This document shows, piece after piece, positions 31,117 to 39,805 of a stretch of DNA of 64,000 nt. Origin of the DNA: a virus. The position numbers and the translations under genes were made by a program. Position 1 is the stretch's first letter. Each line of letters starts with the position of its first letter. Where the stretch lies: IMG/VR virus record IMGVR_UViG_3300045007_000250, positions 22,921 to 86,920 of that record, one strand, 5' to 3'. The notes beneath the pieces were generated by a model. It made no database searches and was not told the origin of the DNA. It saw only the letters and a list, made by a program, of their open reading frames with translations.

Positions 31117-33907
31117 GCCGGGGTATTTTGAGGCTCTTGTTGCCGATTCCGAGCTAACCATTGTCAAGGTTTTCGGTGGCGAGAGTGACGTGGGTTTACC
31201 CGGAGCCGCGAAGTCTCAACAGCTTCCGCCTAACTACTTTGAGCAGGACATTCGTGCGGGGAAGGTTATTGCTCCGCTCTATGATCCGCTGGTGTGGGCT
31301 TTCCTTCTTGAGCAGAGTACCCGCCTCGCCACGCTGGTTCGCAGCATGGCGAACAACACCGTGGGGTTGGGATGGGAGCTTGTGCCGGTCAAGGAAGAGG
31401 AGACGTGGCTTGAACAGAACAAGGATGCAATCGCGGCGGAGAAAGAGAACGTCACCGGTCTCTTTGAGGCTCCCAATCCTGAGTTGCCTTTCTGTGAAAC
31501 TCTAAAGTGCGTCAAGATTGATGAGGAAGCGACCGGCGGCGGTTGGCTTGAAGTGTTGCCCACCGTGAGCGATCCTCACGCCATTGCCGGTTTTGACCAC
31601 ATCCCGTCCTATACGATGCGCGTTGCCAAAGAAGGCGACAAATACGTGCAAATGCGTCCTTCCGACACGTCCAAGCGCGTGTATTTCAAGCCGTATGGGG
31701 AACGGCGTGACTTGAATTGCGAAACCGGCGAGTGGGGGACGGACAAGATTCCGGTGCCGAAGGACAAGCTGGCGCATGAGGTTCTTTACTGGAAGCTCTA
31801 CTCTCCGCGGTCTTCTTTTTACGGTGTCCCGCGTGCTGTTGCCACCGCACCGGCGATTGCCGGAACACGCTTGGCGCACCGGCGGAACGTCAATTTTTTC
31901 GAGAATGATGCATGTCAGCCAAAAAGTGCAATGATTCTCACACCTTACGGGTGGTCCACGATGGGGGAGATGTGCGTTGGCGCTCTTGTCATCGGTTCTG
32001 ATGGCAAGGCTCATGCGGTTACGGGGGTCTTCCCACAGGCCGGTGAGCGGGATGTGTACCGGGTGCATTTCTTCGGCGGTGCTTCAACGGAATGCTCTTT
32101 GGATCACGTTTGGACCGTGACCAACGCTTATGATCGGAAGCGGGGTGTGATGCGAAAGATGACCCTAGAGGATATTCTCAAAGACGGTTTATTCTACGAG
32201 TGCGGTACGGCGAAGTGGGCCGTGCCGATGCTGGACCCCGTGGAGTATGCGCCGGTGGAATCTCTCTCCGTGGACCCCTATTTGCTTGGGTATCTTTTGG
32301 GTAATGGGTGCTTGCGTGGCGGTGGGGTATCCATTTCTTGCAATGCTACCGACACGGATTTTGTGGAGAGCATGTTTAAGAGTACCACGGGACTTCCCGT
32401 TTCTCGGTCGGATATGAAAGGTTGGTCCACGCTGCGATCTTGTGGTGGTCGTAATAATTCCATCCGTGAGGCGTTGAAAGTCTTGGGTGTTTACGGTCTT
32501 TTGGGAAAGGAGAAATTCATTCCTGAGAGCTACTTGCGGGCGTCTGTGGCGGATCGTACTGCTCTTCTTCAAGGTTTGATTGATTCGGATGGGCATGTGG
32601 GGGATACTTTTGTCCGCTTTACGACGGCCTCGCGCCGCTTGGCGGAGGGCGTGCAGGATTTGGTGGGTTCCTTGGGGGGTGCTACGACGTTTGCTCCTTG
32701 TAAGGGGCGCTCCACCATGAATGTCACCATTCGGCAGTTGCCGGAAGAGATTGTGCCGGTGCGTTTGCCTCGAAAGGCTGCGGCCTATTCAATGTTGTCG
32801 GTGACACGGGTTCGCACCATGATAGGTGCAGAGTTTGTCCGAAAAGAAGCGGTACAGTGTATTCGCGTGGACACGCCGGATTCGCTTTACGTCACGGATA
32901 ATTTCATTCTTACGCACAATACGCCCCGGTTGGCCGTGGTCGTGAACGGCGGGGAGCTTTCGTCCGAGAGCCTTGAGATGATTCGGGACTTTGCGGAAGT
33001 TCGTGGGAAGGGTGTGGCGAATGCCGGGCGTGTCATGGTGTTGCAGGCGCGTGCCGCGGATAACATCACGCAGAACACGGATCAGTTGAAGATTCAGTTG
33101 GTGCCTTTGACAGTTGGTGTGCAGGATGACGCCTCGTTTGCCAAATACATCGCCATGAACAATGAAGAGATCAGGGAAGCCTTCGGTATCGGGCAGATTT
33201 TCATTGGTACGTCGGACAACGTGAACCGGGCCGTGGCTCTGGCAATGAAGCAGTTGACCGTGGAGCAGGTCTTTGAGCCGGAAGCCGTGCGGTACGAGTA
33301 CAAATTCAACCTCATCTTGCGTGATCGTTTCGGTGTGAAGCACATCCGGTTGAAGTTCAAGCGGCCTCGTACCACGGATTTGCAGGCGGAGGCACAGGCA
33401 TTCTCCATGTTGGCCGCGGCTGGCGGAGTTACGCCCAACGACATTCGTGACTTCCTTGGAAAGCCGCGGTTTGAGGGCGCGTGGGCCAACACTCCCATCG
33501 CCATTCTTCGTTCCGGCATGATGGAGAAACGTGGTGAAGCGGATGCGACTCTTTGGACGCATTACGGGGACAAGCTGCCGTCTATGCGTCTTACGGATGA
33601 ACAGGCTGATTTGGCCGAGGCTCAAGCGGGGACGGCGAAGCAGCAAGGAGAGACGCAAAAGATAATGGTACCGATGCAGCAAGAGGGTCTGAAAGCGCAG
33701 TTGGAAGTGACCAAAGCGCAGGCTGCGAAGCTCTTGCAGGAAGCCAGAACAGGCGGGCAGGCTCCGACTCCGACGCAGATTCAGGCTGCGGCGAAGGAGT
33801 TTTGGGATGATGACTACCTCGCGCTCATGGAGCAGGTGCAATCGCTTGCAGACAAGCTCGCTGGACTCGGCATGGCGGTGGAAGTTCGTCCGGTGGTGGA
33901 GATATGA
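31082..33907 (+). CDS. Portal protein precursor containing an intein
   Basis: 941 residues as translated, about 605 after removal of a 336-residue intein. The portal is the dodecameric DNA channel at one capsid vertex. N-extein: LVWAFLLEQSTRLATLV, YYWKLY-type (EVLYWKLYSPRSSFYG) and NVNFFENDA; C-extein begins TPRLAVVVNGG and includes EIREAFGIGQIF. These fit the phage PBSX-like portal family. The C-terminal 100 residues are Gln/Ala-rich coiled coil. ATG 31082 follows GGGAGAG. Splicing is needed to restore a functional channel. Confidence 0.92.
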   Translation: MPEEKSNKDSARPGYFEALVADSELTIVKVFGGESDVGLPGAAKSQQLPPNYFEQDIRAGKVIAPLYDPLVWAFLLEQSTRLATLVRSMANNTVGLGWELVPVKEEETWLEQNKDAIAAEKENVTGLFEAPNPELPFCETLKCVKIDEEATGGGWLEVLPTVSDPHAIAGFDHIPSYTMRVAKEGDKYVQMRPSDTSKRVYFKPYGERRDLNCETGEWGTDKIPVPKDKLAHEVLYWKLYSPRSSFYGVPRAVATAPAIAGTRLAHRRNVNFFENDACQPKSAMILTPYGWSTMGEMCVGALVIGSDGKAHAVTGVFPQAGERDVYRVHFFGGASTECSLDHVWTVTNAYDRKRGVMRKMTLEDILKDGLFYECGTAKWAVPMLDPVEYAPVESLSVDPYLLGYLLGNGCLRGGGVSISCNATDTDFVESMFKSTTGLPVSRSDMKGWSTLRSCGGRNNSIREALKVLGVYGLLGKEKFIPESYLRASVADRTALLQGLIDSDGHVGDTFVRFTTASRRLAEGVQDLVGSLGGATTFAPCKGRSTMNVTIRQLPEEIVPVRLPRKAAAYSMLSVTRVRTMIGAEFVRKEAVQCIRVDTPDSLYVTDNFILTHNTPRLAVVVNGGELSSESLEMIRDFAEVRGKGVANAGRVMVLQARAADNITQNTDQLKIQLVPLTVGVQDDASFAKYIAMNNEEIREAFGIGQIFIGTSDNVNRAVALAMKQLTVEQVFEPEAVRYEYKFNLILRDRFGVKHIRLKFKRPRTTDLQAEAQAFSMLAAAGGVTPNDIRDFLGKPRFEGAWANTPIAILRSGMMEKRGEADATLWTHYGDKLPSMRLTDEQADLAEAQAGTAKQQGETQKIMVPMQQEGLKAQLEVTKAQAAKLLQEARTGGQAPTPTQIQAAAKEFWDDDYLALMEQVQSLADKLAGLGMAVEVRPVVEI
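31913..32920 (+). other. LAGLIDADG intein in the portal protein
   Basis: 336 codons. Starts with Cys (CQPKSAMILTPYGWSTM, block A), has block B ECSLDHVWT, two LAGLIDADG-type helices (YLLGYLLGNGCL and LLQGLIDSDGHVG), and ends LYVTDNFILTHN with Thr as the +1 residue. All splicing residues (Cys1, block B His, His-Asn, +1 Thr) are present, so it should be active. It inserts between FFENDA and TPRLAVVV, a conserved portal core site. The homing endonuclease appears intact. Confidence 0.93.
33837..33850 (-). repeat. Palindrome copy (reverse orientation) in the portal gene
   Basis: TGCAATCGCTTGCA, exact reverse complement of the repeated 14-mer, 58 bp before the portal stop. Confidence 0.7.
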
Positions 33908-33924
33908 TTGACAACGAAATAGAC

Positions 33925-33953
33925 TTGACACGTTTTCGTGTGTTCTGTATCAT
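33925..33953 (+). promoter_or_regulatory. Phage-type promoter: TTGACA / 17 bp / TATCAT
   Basis: Spacer CGTTTTCGTGTGTTCTG. Here the dyad is compact: ACACG-TTTT-CGTGT, starting inside the -35 box and ending 6 bp into the spacer's second half. It drives the head genes from 34007. Confidence 0.85.
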
Positions 33954-34006
33954 GGCTTCCGTAACGTGAGGATTATCGAAAGGTCTTCGTACAAGGAGTA
34001 GCGAAA

Positions 34007-34207
34007 ATGGCCGACAAGATCAAAGGCGCGACCCCGATTCCCGGCGTGGCTCTTTCCGGCGCGAAGGTGGCTGGTGTGGCTGACCACGATGCCGCCGCTG
34101 GCAAGGATTTGCAGACCGGCGCGGCGAATCCGACGCAGAAGGCGAAGGAGAACACGCCGAACCTGCAAAAGCTGAATCAGACTCGCAACGCGAACGCTGC
34201 CGACTAA
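34007..34207 (+). CDS. Small Ala/Gly/Asn-rich protein before the protease gene
   Basis: 66 residues, ATG after AAGGAG. Low complexity and probably disordered (DHDAAAGKDLQTGAANP). First gene of the head transcript; may be an internal or decoration protein, but nothing proves it. Confidence 0.65.
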   Translation: MADKIKGATPIPGVALSGAKVAGVADHDAAAGKDLQTGAANPTQKAKENTPNLQKLNQTRNANAAD

Positions 34208-34232
34208 TCCGTGCTCTTGAAGGGGTGCGTGG

Positions 34233-36305
34233 ATGAAAGATCGGTTTGAGTTCGATCTGACTGTGTGGAAGGCTGACCAACGCGACGGTAAGCCTTGCTT
34301 GCTCATCTACGCCACTGACACTGCGGACGACCGGCATGGCGACAACTGCACTCTCGCGTGTCTTGAAGGCTTGCAGAAGCAGATTCGGGATGGCGGGATA
34401 GAAATTCTCAATTCCCATCACGACGCGGTGGGTCTTGGACAAGCGGTTGATGCCCATATTGTTGACGCGGAACAGTTTGATTTCCGCTTGAAGGGCGAGC
34501 GTGCCCTTTTGGTGGATACGATTTTGGACCCCCACGATCCGCGGGCGATCAAGCTCTTCGAGAAGGCACAGCAGAGCACCCCTGAGAATCCTCTGATTCG
34601 TTTTTCCATCGGTGGCGAATTGAACAAGGCCAATCCACGGCGCGTTCTTTGGAAGACTGGCGGTGGCAGGCAACTCAACGACATGGTTCTTGACCACATC
34701 ACCGCTTGCCGTCCCCTCAAAGCCTCTAACACACGCACACACATTGCCGAAGCCGTTTTCAAGACGTTGGAATACCCGGAAAGCGATCCGGGGTCCGTCG
34801 TTTTGGCGGACAATGTGGCTGCGGACAAGGACAAAACCATGCCCCCTGACTCCTTCGTTGCGGCACTCCGAAAGTTGGCTTTCGGTGACGGCGTGGAAAA
34901 GGCTCTCTCCACCGCGTACTTTGAGGGCGAGAGCGGCCCCGCGGGGAAGGGGGAGAATGAGCATGTTCACCAGTTCACCGCCCGTTTGAATGCGGACGGT
35001 GGTACGGTGATCGGCATGACGCAGAATTGGTCTGCCGGGGATCGTCATTCGCACATGATTGATCTCATGGGTGACGACGATCCCGTGACTTCCGGCCCAT
35101 CTCGCGGTTTTCAGCATTTTCACGCCTTGGAAATGCCGACTGTTCGCCAATTGACCCAAGCGGAGTATGAAAAGACCGTGGCGGCCCTGGTTGCGGAAGA
35201 CCCCAATGCCACCGTCTTGCAGGTTGACCCTGCGGACTTGGAGAAGTTGGCCCCGGCGGTGGAGCCTGCTCCTGTGGACGTGGCGGCGAAGAAGGCCGAG
35301 GACGACGAAGAGCCGGATGAGGATGAGCCGGAAACCAAGGCAGCGATGGGCTTTTTCAAGACCATGATCCAAAAGCTCCGGCACAAGGAACCACCCACTC
35401 CGCTTGTCCTGTTGAAGCAGACGGCGAGCTATCTCACGCCCGAAGCCGTTGCGAAAGACGGTTTCGACGCGGTGGTGGGCGGAACCATCGAAGTTCTCCG
35501 AAAGGTTCTGGCGGCTGCTCCGGCGGATCGTGAGAGCCTTACCGTGCGTGCGGCCAAGACCATTTCTGTGTTGGAAGCCGCCGCTACCGGTACCGAGCTT
35601 CCGAAAGAAGCCGTTGGAGCTTTGGTGGATGCTTTCGCCAAGCATACCAATTCCGCACCGGACGGCCCGACTGCTCCCCCGGCGGAGGCCAGTGGCGGCG
35701 GTAAGTCGGAAGTATTGGAAGGTGAAGCCGGGGAGAAGGCCAAAGAAGAAATGCCCGCGGGTGGTTTCGCGGGTGCGGAGAATGCAACGAAACCCGCTCC
35801 GGTTGGGGGCGGCGAAGAGGATGAGGGAGTGCCCGACATGAAGAGGGAAGAACTATTGGCGGCTCTGAAAGAGTTTGCGGCGGAGCAGACCGTGGCAATC
35901 GTGAAAGGCGTCACGGACGCCTTCCGCAAAGACGGGTTGCTCCCTGCGAAAGACAATCAGACGGAAACCCCGGCTTCGGGGGCAACCTCGAAAGAGGCCC
36001 CTCCGGCGACCGAGACACCGGTTTCCAAAGAGGCGGCTCCGGCGGCTCCGGCACAAGCCGAGACTCTTACGGCCCCGGCGGACGCGCAGAAGGACGGCGG
36101 CGAAGTCGAAGCGTTGAGGGCGACATTGGACACGGTTCTCAAGACCGTGGACGGTCTCAATGCGACGGTACAGCGGTTGTCCAACGCTCCGGCGGCTCCG
36201 CGCAACATCGCGGGGCAGGATGGCCCGGCCACGCCCCCGCAGGCGAAGAGGGGTGTCTTTTCCGGCGCTCTTTTCCGCGGGGACAAGCCCTCGGCCAAGG
36301 CGTAA
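34233..36305 (+). CDS. Prohead protease fused to scaffold
   Basis: 690 residues. The first 170 resemble phage S78/S14-like prohead proteases: the His in EILNSHHDAVG, Ser in LIRFSIGGELN and the following LDHITACRPL. Residues 245-310 form a His-rich segment with three HxH units (HVHQF, RHSHM, FQHFHA) that could bind metal. The remainder is acidic, Ala/Pro/Glu-rich with a final coiled coil (LDTVLKTVDGLNATVQRL), typical of scaffolds. It would assemble and then degrade the core. It directly precedes the capsid gene. Confidence 0.8.
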   Translation: MKDRFEFDLTVWKADQRDGKPCLLIYATDTADDRHGDNCTLACLEGLQKQIRDGGIEILNSHHDAVGLGQAVDAHIVDAEQFDFRLKGERALLVDTILDPHDPRAIKLFEKAQQSTPENPLIRFSIGGELNKANPRRVLWKTGGGRQLNDMVLDHITACRPLKASNTRTHIAEAVFKTLEYPESDPGSVVLADNVAADKDKTMPPDSFVAALRKLAFGDGVEKALSTAYFEGESGPAGKGENEHVHQFTARLNADGGTVIGMTQNWSAGDRHSHMIDLMGDDDPVTSGPSRGFQHFHALEMPTVRQLTQAEYEKTVAALVAEDPNATVLQVDPADLEKLAPAVEPAPVDVAAKKAEDDEEPDEDEPETKAAMGFFKTMIQKLRHKEPPTPLVLLKQTASYLTPEAVAKDGFDAVVGGTIEVLRKVLAAAPADRESLTVRAAKTISVLEAAATGTELPKEAVGALVDAFAKHTNSAPDGPTAPPAEASGGGKSEVLEGEAGEKAKEEMPAGGFAGAENATKPAPVGGGEEDEGVPDMKREELLAALKEFAAEQTVAIVKGVTDAFRKDGLLPAKDNQTETPASGATSKEAPPATETPVSKEAAPAAPAQAETLTAPADAQKDGGEVEALRATLDTVLKTVDGLNATVQRLSNAPAAPRNIAGQDGPATPPQAKRGVFSGALFRGDKPSAKA

Positions 36306-36310
36306 GGGTT

Positions 36311-36324
36311 GCCGCGTAAGCGGC
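36311..36324 (+). other. Short GNRA hairpin before the capsid gene
   Basis: GCCGC-GTAA-GCGGC, 5-bp stem, in the 55-bp gap. Possibly an mRNA processing or stability element for the abundant capsid message. Confidence 0.4.
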
Positions 36325-36360
36325 GTGAACAATCATCTCGTTTTGTGAAGGAGTGCTATA

Positions 36361-37674
36361 ATGCCCCCGAAAACCGACAATCAGGAGTTGATCGAAAAAA
36401 CGATCACGACTGACATGCTTTTGACTGGCGGACGTTTGAATCCGGCCCAACAGGATGCCTTCGTGCAGTTGGTCAAGGACACGTCCGTTCTCTTGCAGAA
36501 AGTCCGCTTCGAGCGGATGGCGACGGCTCGCAAGCAGATCGACAAGGCGTACATCGGCGAGCCTGTCACCCGTGGTGTGGCTGAAAACGCCGCCACCGCG
36601 GTCAACGCTCGCGCCGTGTTCGACCAGATCACCCTCAACGCGACCAAGGTGAAGTCGGATTGGTCCATCACCACCGAGACCTTGCAGGAAAACATCGAAG
36701 GGGATGCTTTCGAGGACACCCTGATGAGCATGATGACCAAGCGGATCAGCACCGACTTGGAATTGCTCGCCATTCAGGGCGACGTGACCCTTCCGGGTGG
36801 TACGGTGCTCAACAACCTGCTCAGCACGCTGGACGGATGGGACAAGAAATCCCTTGCTGCGCACATCGTTGACGCCAACGGCTCCGGGATCACCAAGGAA
36901 ATCTTTGCTCGCGCCATGCGCCGGATGCCGGAACAGTACATGCAAGACCCCGATCTTGTGTGGCTGACTCCGCGTGCGGTGGCGACGGATTGGGCGGAGC
37001 AGGTCGCGGCCCGCGAAACTGCGGCTGGTGATGACGCTCTCAAGGGCAACACGCTCATGCCCTATGGCTTCCCCATGCTGATCGTGCCGAATCTCCCGGC
37101 GCGGAAGTCTTTGGCGGTTGCGACGGCGACCCCGGCCCTCTGGCTCGGCACACAGTTTGCTCCGTTCGAGATCACTGCGGGCGTGAACGACCGGCTGACC
37201 ATCAACGTCAACGCCATCGGCAATCAGGCGTTGGTTCTCACGGCGGGCGTCTATACCGTCGTGGAGTTCATTGCGATGTTCATGGCGAAGCTGGCGACGG
37301 CTTCCCCGGCGAGCGCGGCGGCGTTGCAGTGTTACGATGATGGACAGGGGCGGCTGGTGTTGCAGACCATTGCCACCGGTGCGGCCACGTCCATCGAGTT
37401 CGTGGCGGTGGCTCTCAACTGCTACGCGGAGATCGGTGTCACGGCGGCTTCGCACACGGGCGCGGCGGCGGGCAGTGGCACGACCAACGACGGCACGATC
37501 CTGTTGCTCACCAACCTCAAGAACCTGATCTTCGGGATGGTGGATGACACGCGCATCTACTCCGAGTACAACAAGGACTACGACCGCTACGAGTTCGTGG
37601 TTTACAACCAAGTCGCGGTCGAGATCGAAAACACCGAAGCCGTGGTGAAGGTCATCAACCTGAAACGCGGCTAG
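36361..37674 (+). CDS. Major capsid protein, HK97-like
   Basis: 437 residues. LLQKVRFERM, SDWSITTETLQENIEGDAFE and the following DLELLAIQGD match HK97-fold capsid proteins of myoviruses (E-loop and spine helix region). The RBS GAAGGAG and TATAAT at 36357 precede the ATG. The C-terminal third (residues 255-400) looks like an inserted beta domain (NDRLTINVNAIGNQALVLTA), longer than in HK97. It forms the shell with the protease-scaffold gene before it. Confidence 0.92.
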   Translation: MPPKTDNQELIEKTITTDMLLTGGRLNPAQQDAFVQLVKDTSVLLQKVRFERMATARKQIDKAYIGEPVTRGVAENAATAVNARAVFDQITLNATKVKSDWSITTETLQENIEGDAFEDTLMSMMTKRISTDLELLAIQGDVTLPGGTVLNNLLSTLDGWDKKSLAAHIVDANGSGITKEIFARAMRRMPEQYMQDPDLVWLTPRAVATDWAEQVAARETAAGDDALKGNTLMPYGFPMLIVPNLPARKSLAVATATPALWLGTQFAPFEITAGVNDRLTINVNAIGNQALVLTAGVYTVVEFIAMFMAKLATASPASAAALQCYDDGQGRLVLQTIATGAATSIEFVAVALNCYAEIGVTAASHTGAAAGSGTTNDGTILLLTNLKNLIFGMVDDTRIYSEYNKDYDRYEFVVYNQVAVEIENTEAVVKVINLKRG

Positions 37675-37712
37675 GCGTTGCTCTCCGCAGAGGCGGGGGC
37701 GGGGCGTGACGG

Positions 37713-38309
37713 ATGGACGAGGGAATGATGGCTCCGATCTACTTTGACACGATGGGCGGGCGCGTGTCGTTTGCCTGTCGTTTCAGCCGGAATGTCTATC
37801 GCTTCTACGAAGGGCAACCGGAGTTGAATCCCGTGACGAATCCGCATGACGTGGATGAGTTGCGGCAGTGCCCGGACCTGGTGGAAGTGACGCAGATTGA
37901 AGGCGGACGGTGGGTACGGCGTCCCGCCCCCGGTGTACGTCCGCGGCGGACGGTGATGACTTCGGACACTCTGGCGCAGCCCACACCCGTACCGATCACG
38001 GTAGCTGGGGTGGAGAGTTCGGCGAGTGTGCAGCCGACTTTGGTGGGGAATGGCGACACTCACCCCCTAGCGGTAGCGTTGGCGGAAGAGCCGGTGGGGG
38101 AAAGGAAAGAGGAGATTGCGGAAGAGCCGGGGGTGGAAACACCCCCGGTTTCTCCGGTTCTTGGAGAAGAGCCGGTGGGGGGAGTGCAAGCGGAACCTGA
38201 TTCCGCTGGTGTCGTGGGAAGCGACGACATCCCAAAGGATGCCGCGGTAATCCCCGCTCCCACCATCAAAGTCAGAGTGGCGAAGGACAAGAAGCCAAAG
38301 GATGAATAA
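37713..38309 (+). CDS. Hypothetical head-region protein with repetitive acidic tail
   Basis: 198 residues from ATG 37713 (ATG 37728 has an equally good GAGGGA). The first 70 residues are folded (MGGRVSFACRFSRNVYRFYE). The tail is Pro/Glu/Val-rich with three repeats around EEPVG and a basic end (KVRVAKDKKPKDE). An RNA hairpin is encoded at 38127-38148. It may be a neck or decoration protein. Confidence 0.7.
   Translation: MDEGMMAPIYFDTMGGRVSFACRFSRNVYRFYEGQPELNPVTNPHDVDELRQCPDLVEVTQIEGGRWVRRPAPGVRPRRTVMTSDTLAQPTPVPITVAGVESSASVQPTLVGNGDTHPLAVALAEEPVGERKEEIAEEPGVETPPVSPVLGEEPVGGVQAEPDSAGVVGSDDIPKDAAVIPAPTIKVRVAKDKKPKDE
38127..38148 (+). other. Perfect GAAA-loop hairpin inside a gene
   Basis: CCGGGGGTG-GAAA-CACCCCCGG, 9-bp stem with a GNRA loop, followed by TTTC. 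It may slow or attenuate transcription after the capsid gene. Confidence 0.5.
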
Positions 38310-38311
38310 GT

Positions 38312-39385
38312 GTGCGTCCAAAATTCCGATACGCCACACTTCCCGAAGTCAAGCGGCGGATAATTCCGACTGCTCTCACTGATCCTGACCCCGATATTTC
38401 CGACGCGGACATTCTCAAGATCATCGAAGCTGTGTCCGCGGCGCTCAATGAGTGGACGCAGCAGTTCTTTCAGCCCGTTCCTGAGTTGGTAAGGGTTTCG
38501 GGGCAGGGCGATCAAGTGTTGTCGCATCCCTCTGTGGTGCCCATTCTTGCCATTTTACAGATGGCTGGATTGCCGGTGCGCGGTTACGGGGAATTTCGGG
38601 GCAGTGAGAGGATCGTCCCGTTTTCCAACGACTACCCGGAAATTCTTTATGAAGGCTTGGTGTACCCGCCTCAGTACGGGCAAGCTCTAAATCAAACTGG
38701 AAGTGGCCTTGTCGCGTGGGAGCGTGGGAAACGGCATGTCCGTATGCTTTCCCGGCGCGGCGGGTTTGTTCGTGGGTACGCCAATGTGGAGATGACGGGG
38801 TGGTACGGGTGGCTTGAGGGGTACAAGTCGGTGAGCATGACCCTTTCCACTGCCATCGCGGTCAACACGTCCGTCAGTACCATTCATGTCAATCAGATCG
38901 TGGACCCCACCAGCGGTGATTTCTTGCAGGTTGGGGATACCGTTGCCATCTATTTGCAGGAGCCGGTAGGTGCGCTGATCCCGTCCGCAGTGGAGTTTGC
39001 GATTGTGCAAGCGATTGCAGACCATGTGGGCGGTGGCTATGATTTGACGGTGGACCCCATTTCTAAGTACCCGTTTTCTCTGCCGATTGGGACTAAGGTG
39101 CTGTCCCTTGGAGCGGTTCCGCGAGGTTTGGCGGAAGTGGCGCAGTACCTTGTGGCCAAAGAAGTGATCGCGCTTTCGGATTCTCTCACTGGTGGTTCTT
39201 CTGGTGGTGGGAGTAGTGGTCCTCTCATTTCCGAATCGGTTGACAACTATTCGTACACGCTGGCCGACACTTCAAGTAGCGGTGGTACGAGCAAAGGTGC
39301 GTTGGGACTCATTACCGGCTCCGTGCGGCATGATTTACTTTTACGTGAGTTTGTCCGTCCGCAGGTGAGCATTTCGTGGTGGTAG
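38312..39385 (+). CDS. Putative head-tail connector protein
   Basis: 357 residues, GTG start after AAGGATG. A helical N-terminal adaptor-like part (PEVKRRIIPTALTDPDP; ILKIIEAVSAALNEW) is joined to beta domains, with a Ser/Gly linker near residue 300. This size and position after the capsid gene fit a connector. A palindrome copy lies at 39006. Confidence 0.6.
   Translation: MRPKFRYATLPEVKRRIIPTALTDPDPDISDADILKIIEAVSAALNEWTQQFFQPVPELVRVSGQGDQVLSHPSVVPILAILQMAGLPVRGYGEFRGSERIVPFSNDYPEILYEGLVYPPQYGQALNQTGSGLVAWERGKRHVRMLSRRGGFVRGYANVEMTGWYGWLEGYKSVSMTLSTAIAVNTSVSTIHVNQIVDPTSGDFLQVGDTVAIYLQEPVGALIPSAVEFAIVQAIADHVGGGYDLTVDPISKYPFSLPIGTKVLSLGAVPRGLAEVAQYLVAKEVIALSDSLTGGSSGGGSSGPLISESVDNYSYTLADTSSSGGTSKGALGLITGSVRHDLLLREFVRPQVSISWW
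39006..39019 (+). repeat. TGCAAGCGATTGCA palindrome in the connector gene
   Basis: Exact copy, read as Val-Gln-Ala-Ile-Ala. Confidence 0.72.
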
Positions 39386-39388
39386 CGA

Positions 39389-39802
39389 ATGTCGGTGCCG
39401 ATGCGCATGAATCTGGTGGACGTGGAGTACACTCCTTTGTTGAGCGGGGCTCAACAAACTATGGATTCCGACTTCAACGAACCGCGCACTGGCGCTCGGC
39501 GTCAATACGGAGCCGCTGTTTCGGCGAAGTCACAGGTAGTGTGGGGTCAGCGGCATCGTCGGGATGCGAGCGTGACCGGTGATCCGGCGAATGCGACCGG
39601 ACACCTGTGTTTGAGCGTAAAGGCAATGACGGCGGGTGGGTGGGTGTTCTCGAAGGGAGACCTCATCACGAAGATTGCCGGGGTTGCTCAAAATTTGGAA
39701 GTGATCGAAGTGCGACCGGTTGGACATTTGAATGGCAAAAGCAATCTGACTCTGGTATTCTTCGGGAACAATGAAGACACGAATCCCAACGTGCGGGGGT
39801 GA
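39389..39802 (+). CDS. Hypothetical head-completion-type protein
   Basis: 137 residues, beta-rich (VGHLNGKSNLTLVFFGN), basic centre (RTGARRQYGAAVSAKS). Context suggests a neck component; unrecognised. Confidence 0.6.
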   Translation: MSVPMRMNLVDVEYTPLLSGAQQTMDSDFNEPRTGARRQYGAAVSAKSQVVWGQRHRRDASVTGDPANATGHLCLSVKAMTAGGWVFSKGDLITKIAGVAQNLEVIEVRPVGHLNGKSNLTLVFFGNNEDTNPNVRG

Positions 39803-39805
39803 GTG

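Noticed and set aside
33904-33969. 21-codon ORF between portal and head genes
   Set aside because: It spans the promoter at 33925 and has no good RBS or recognisable product.
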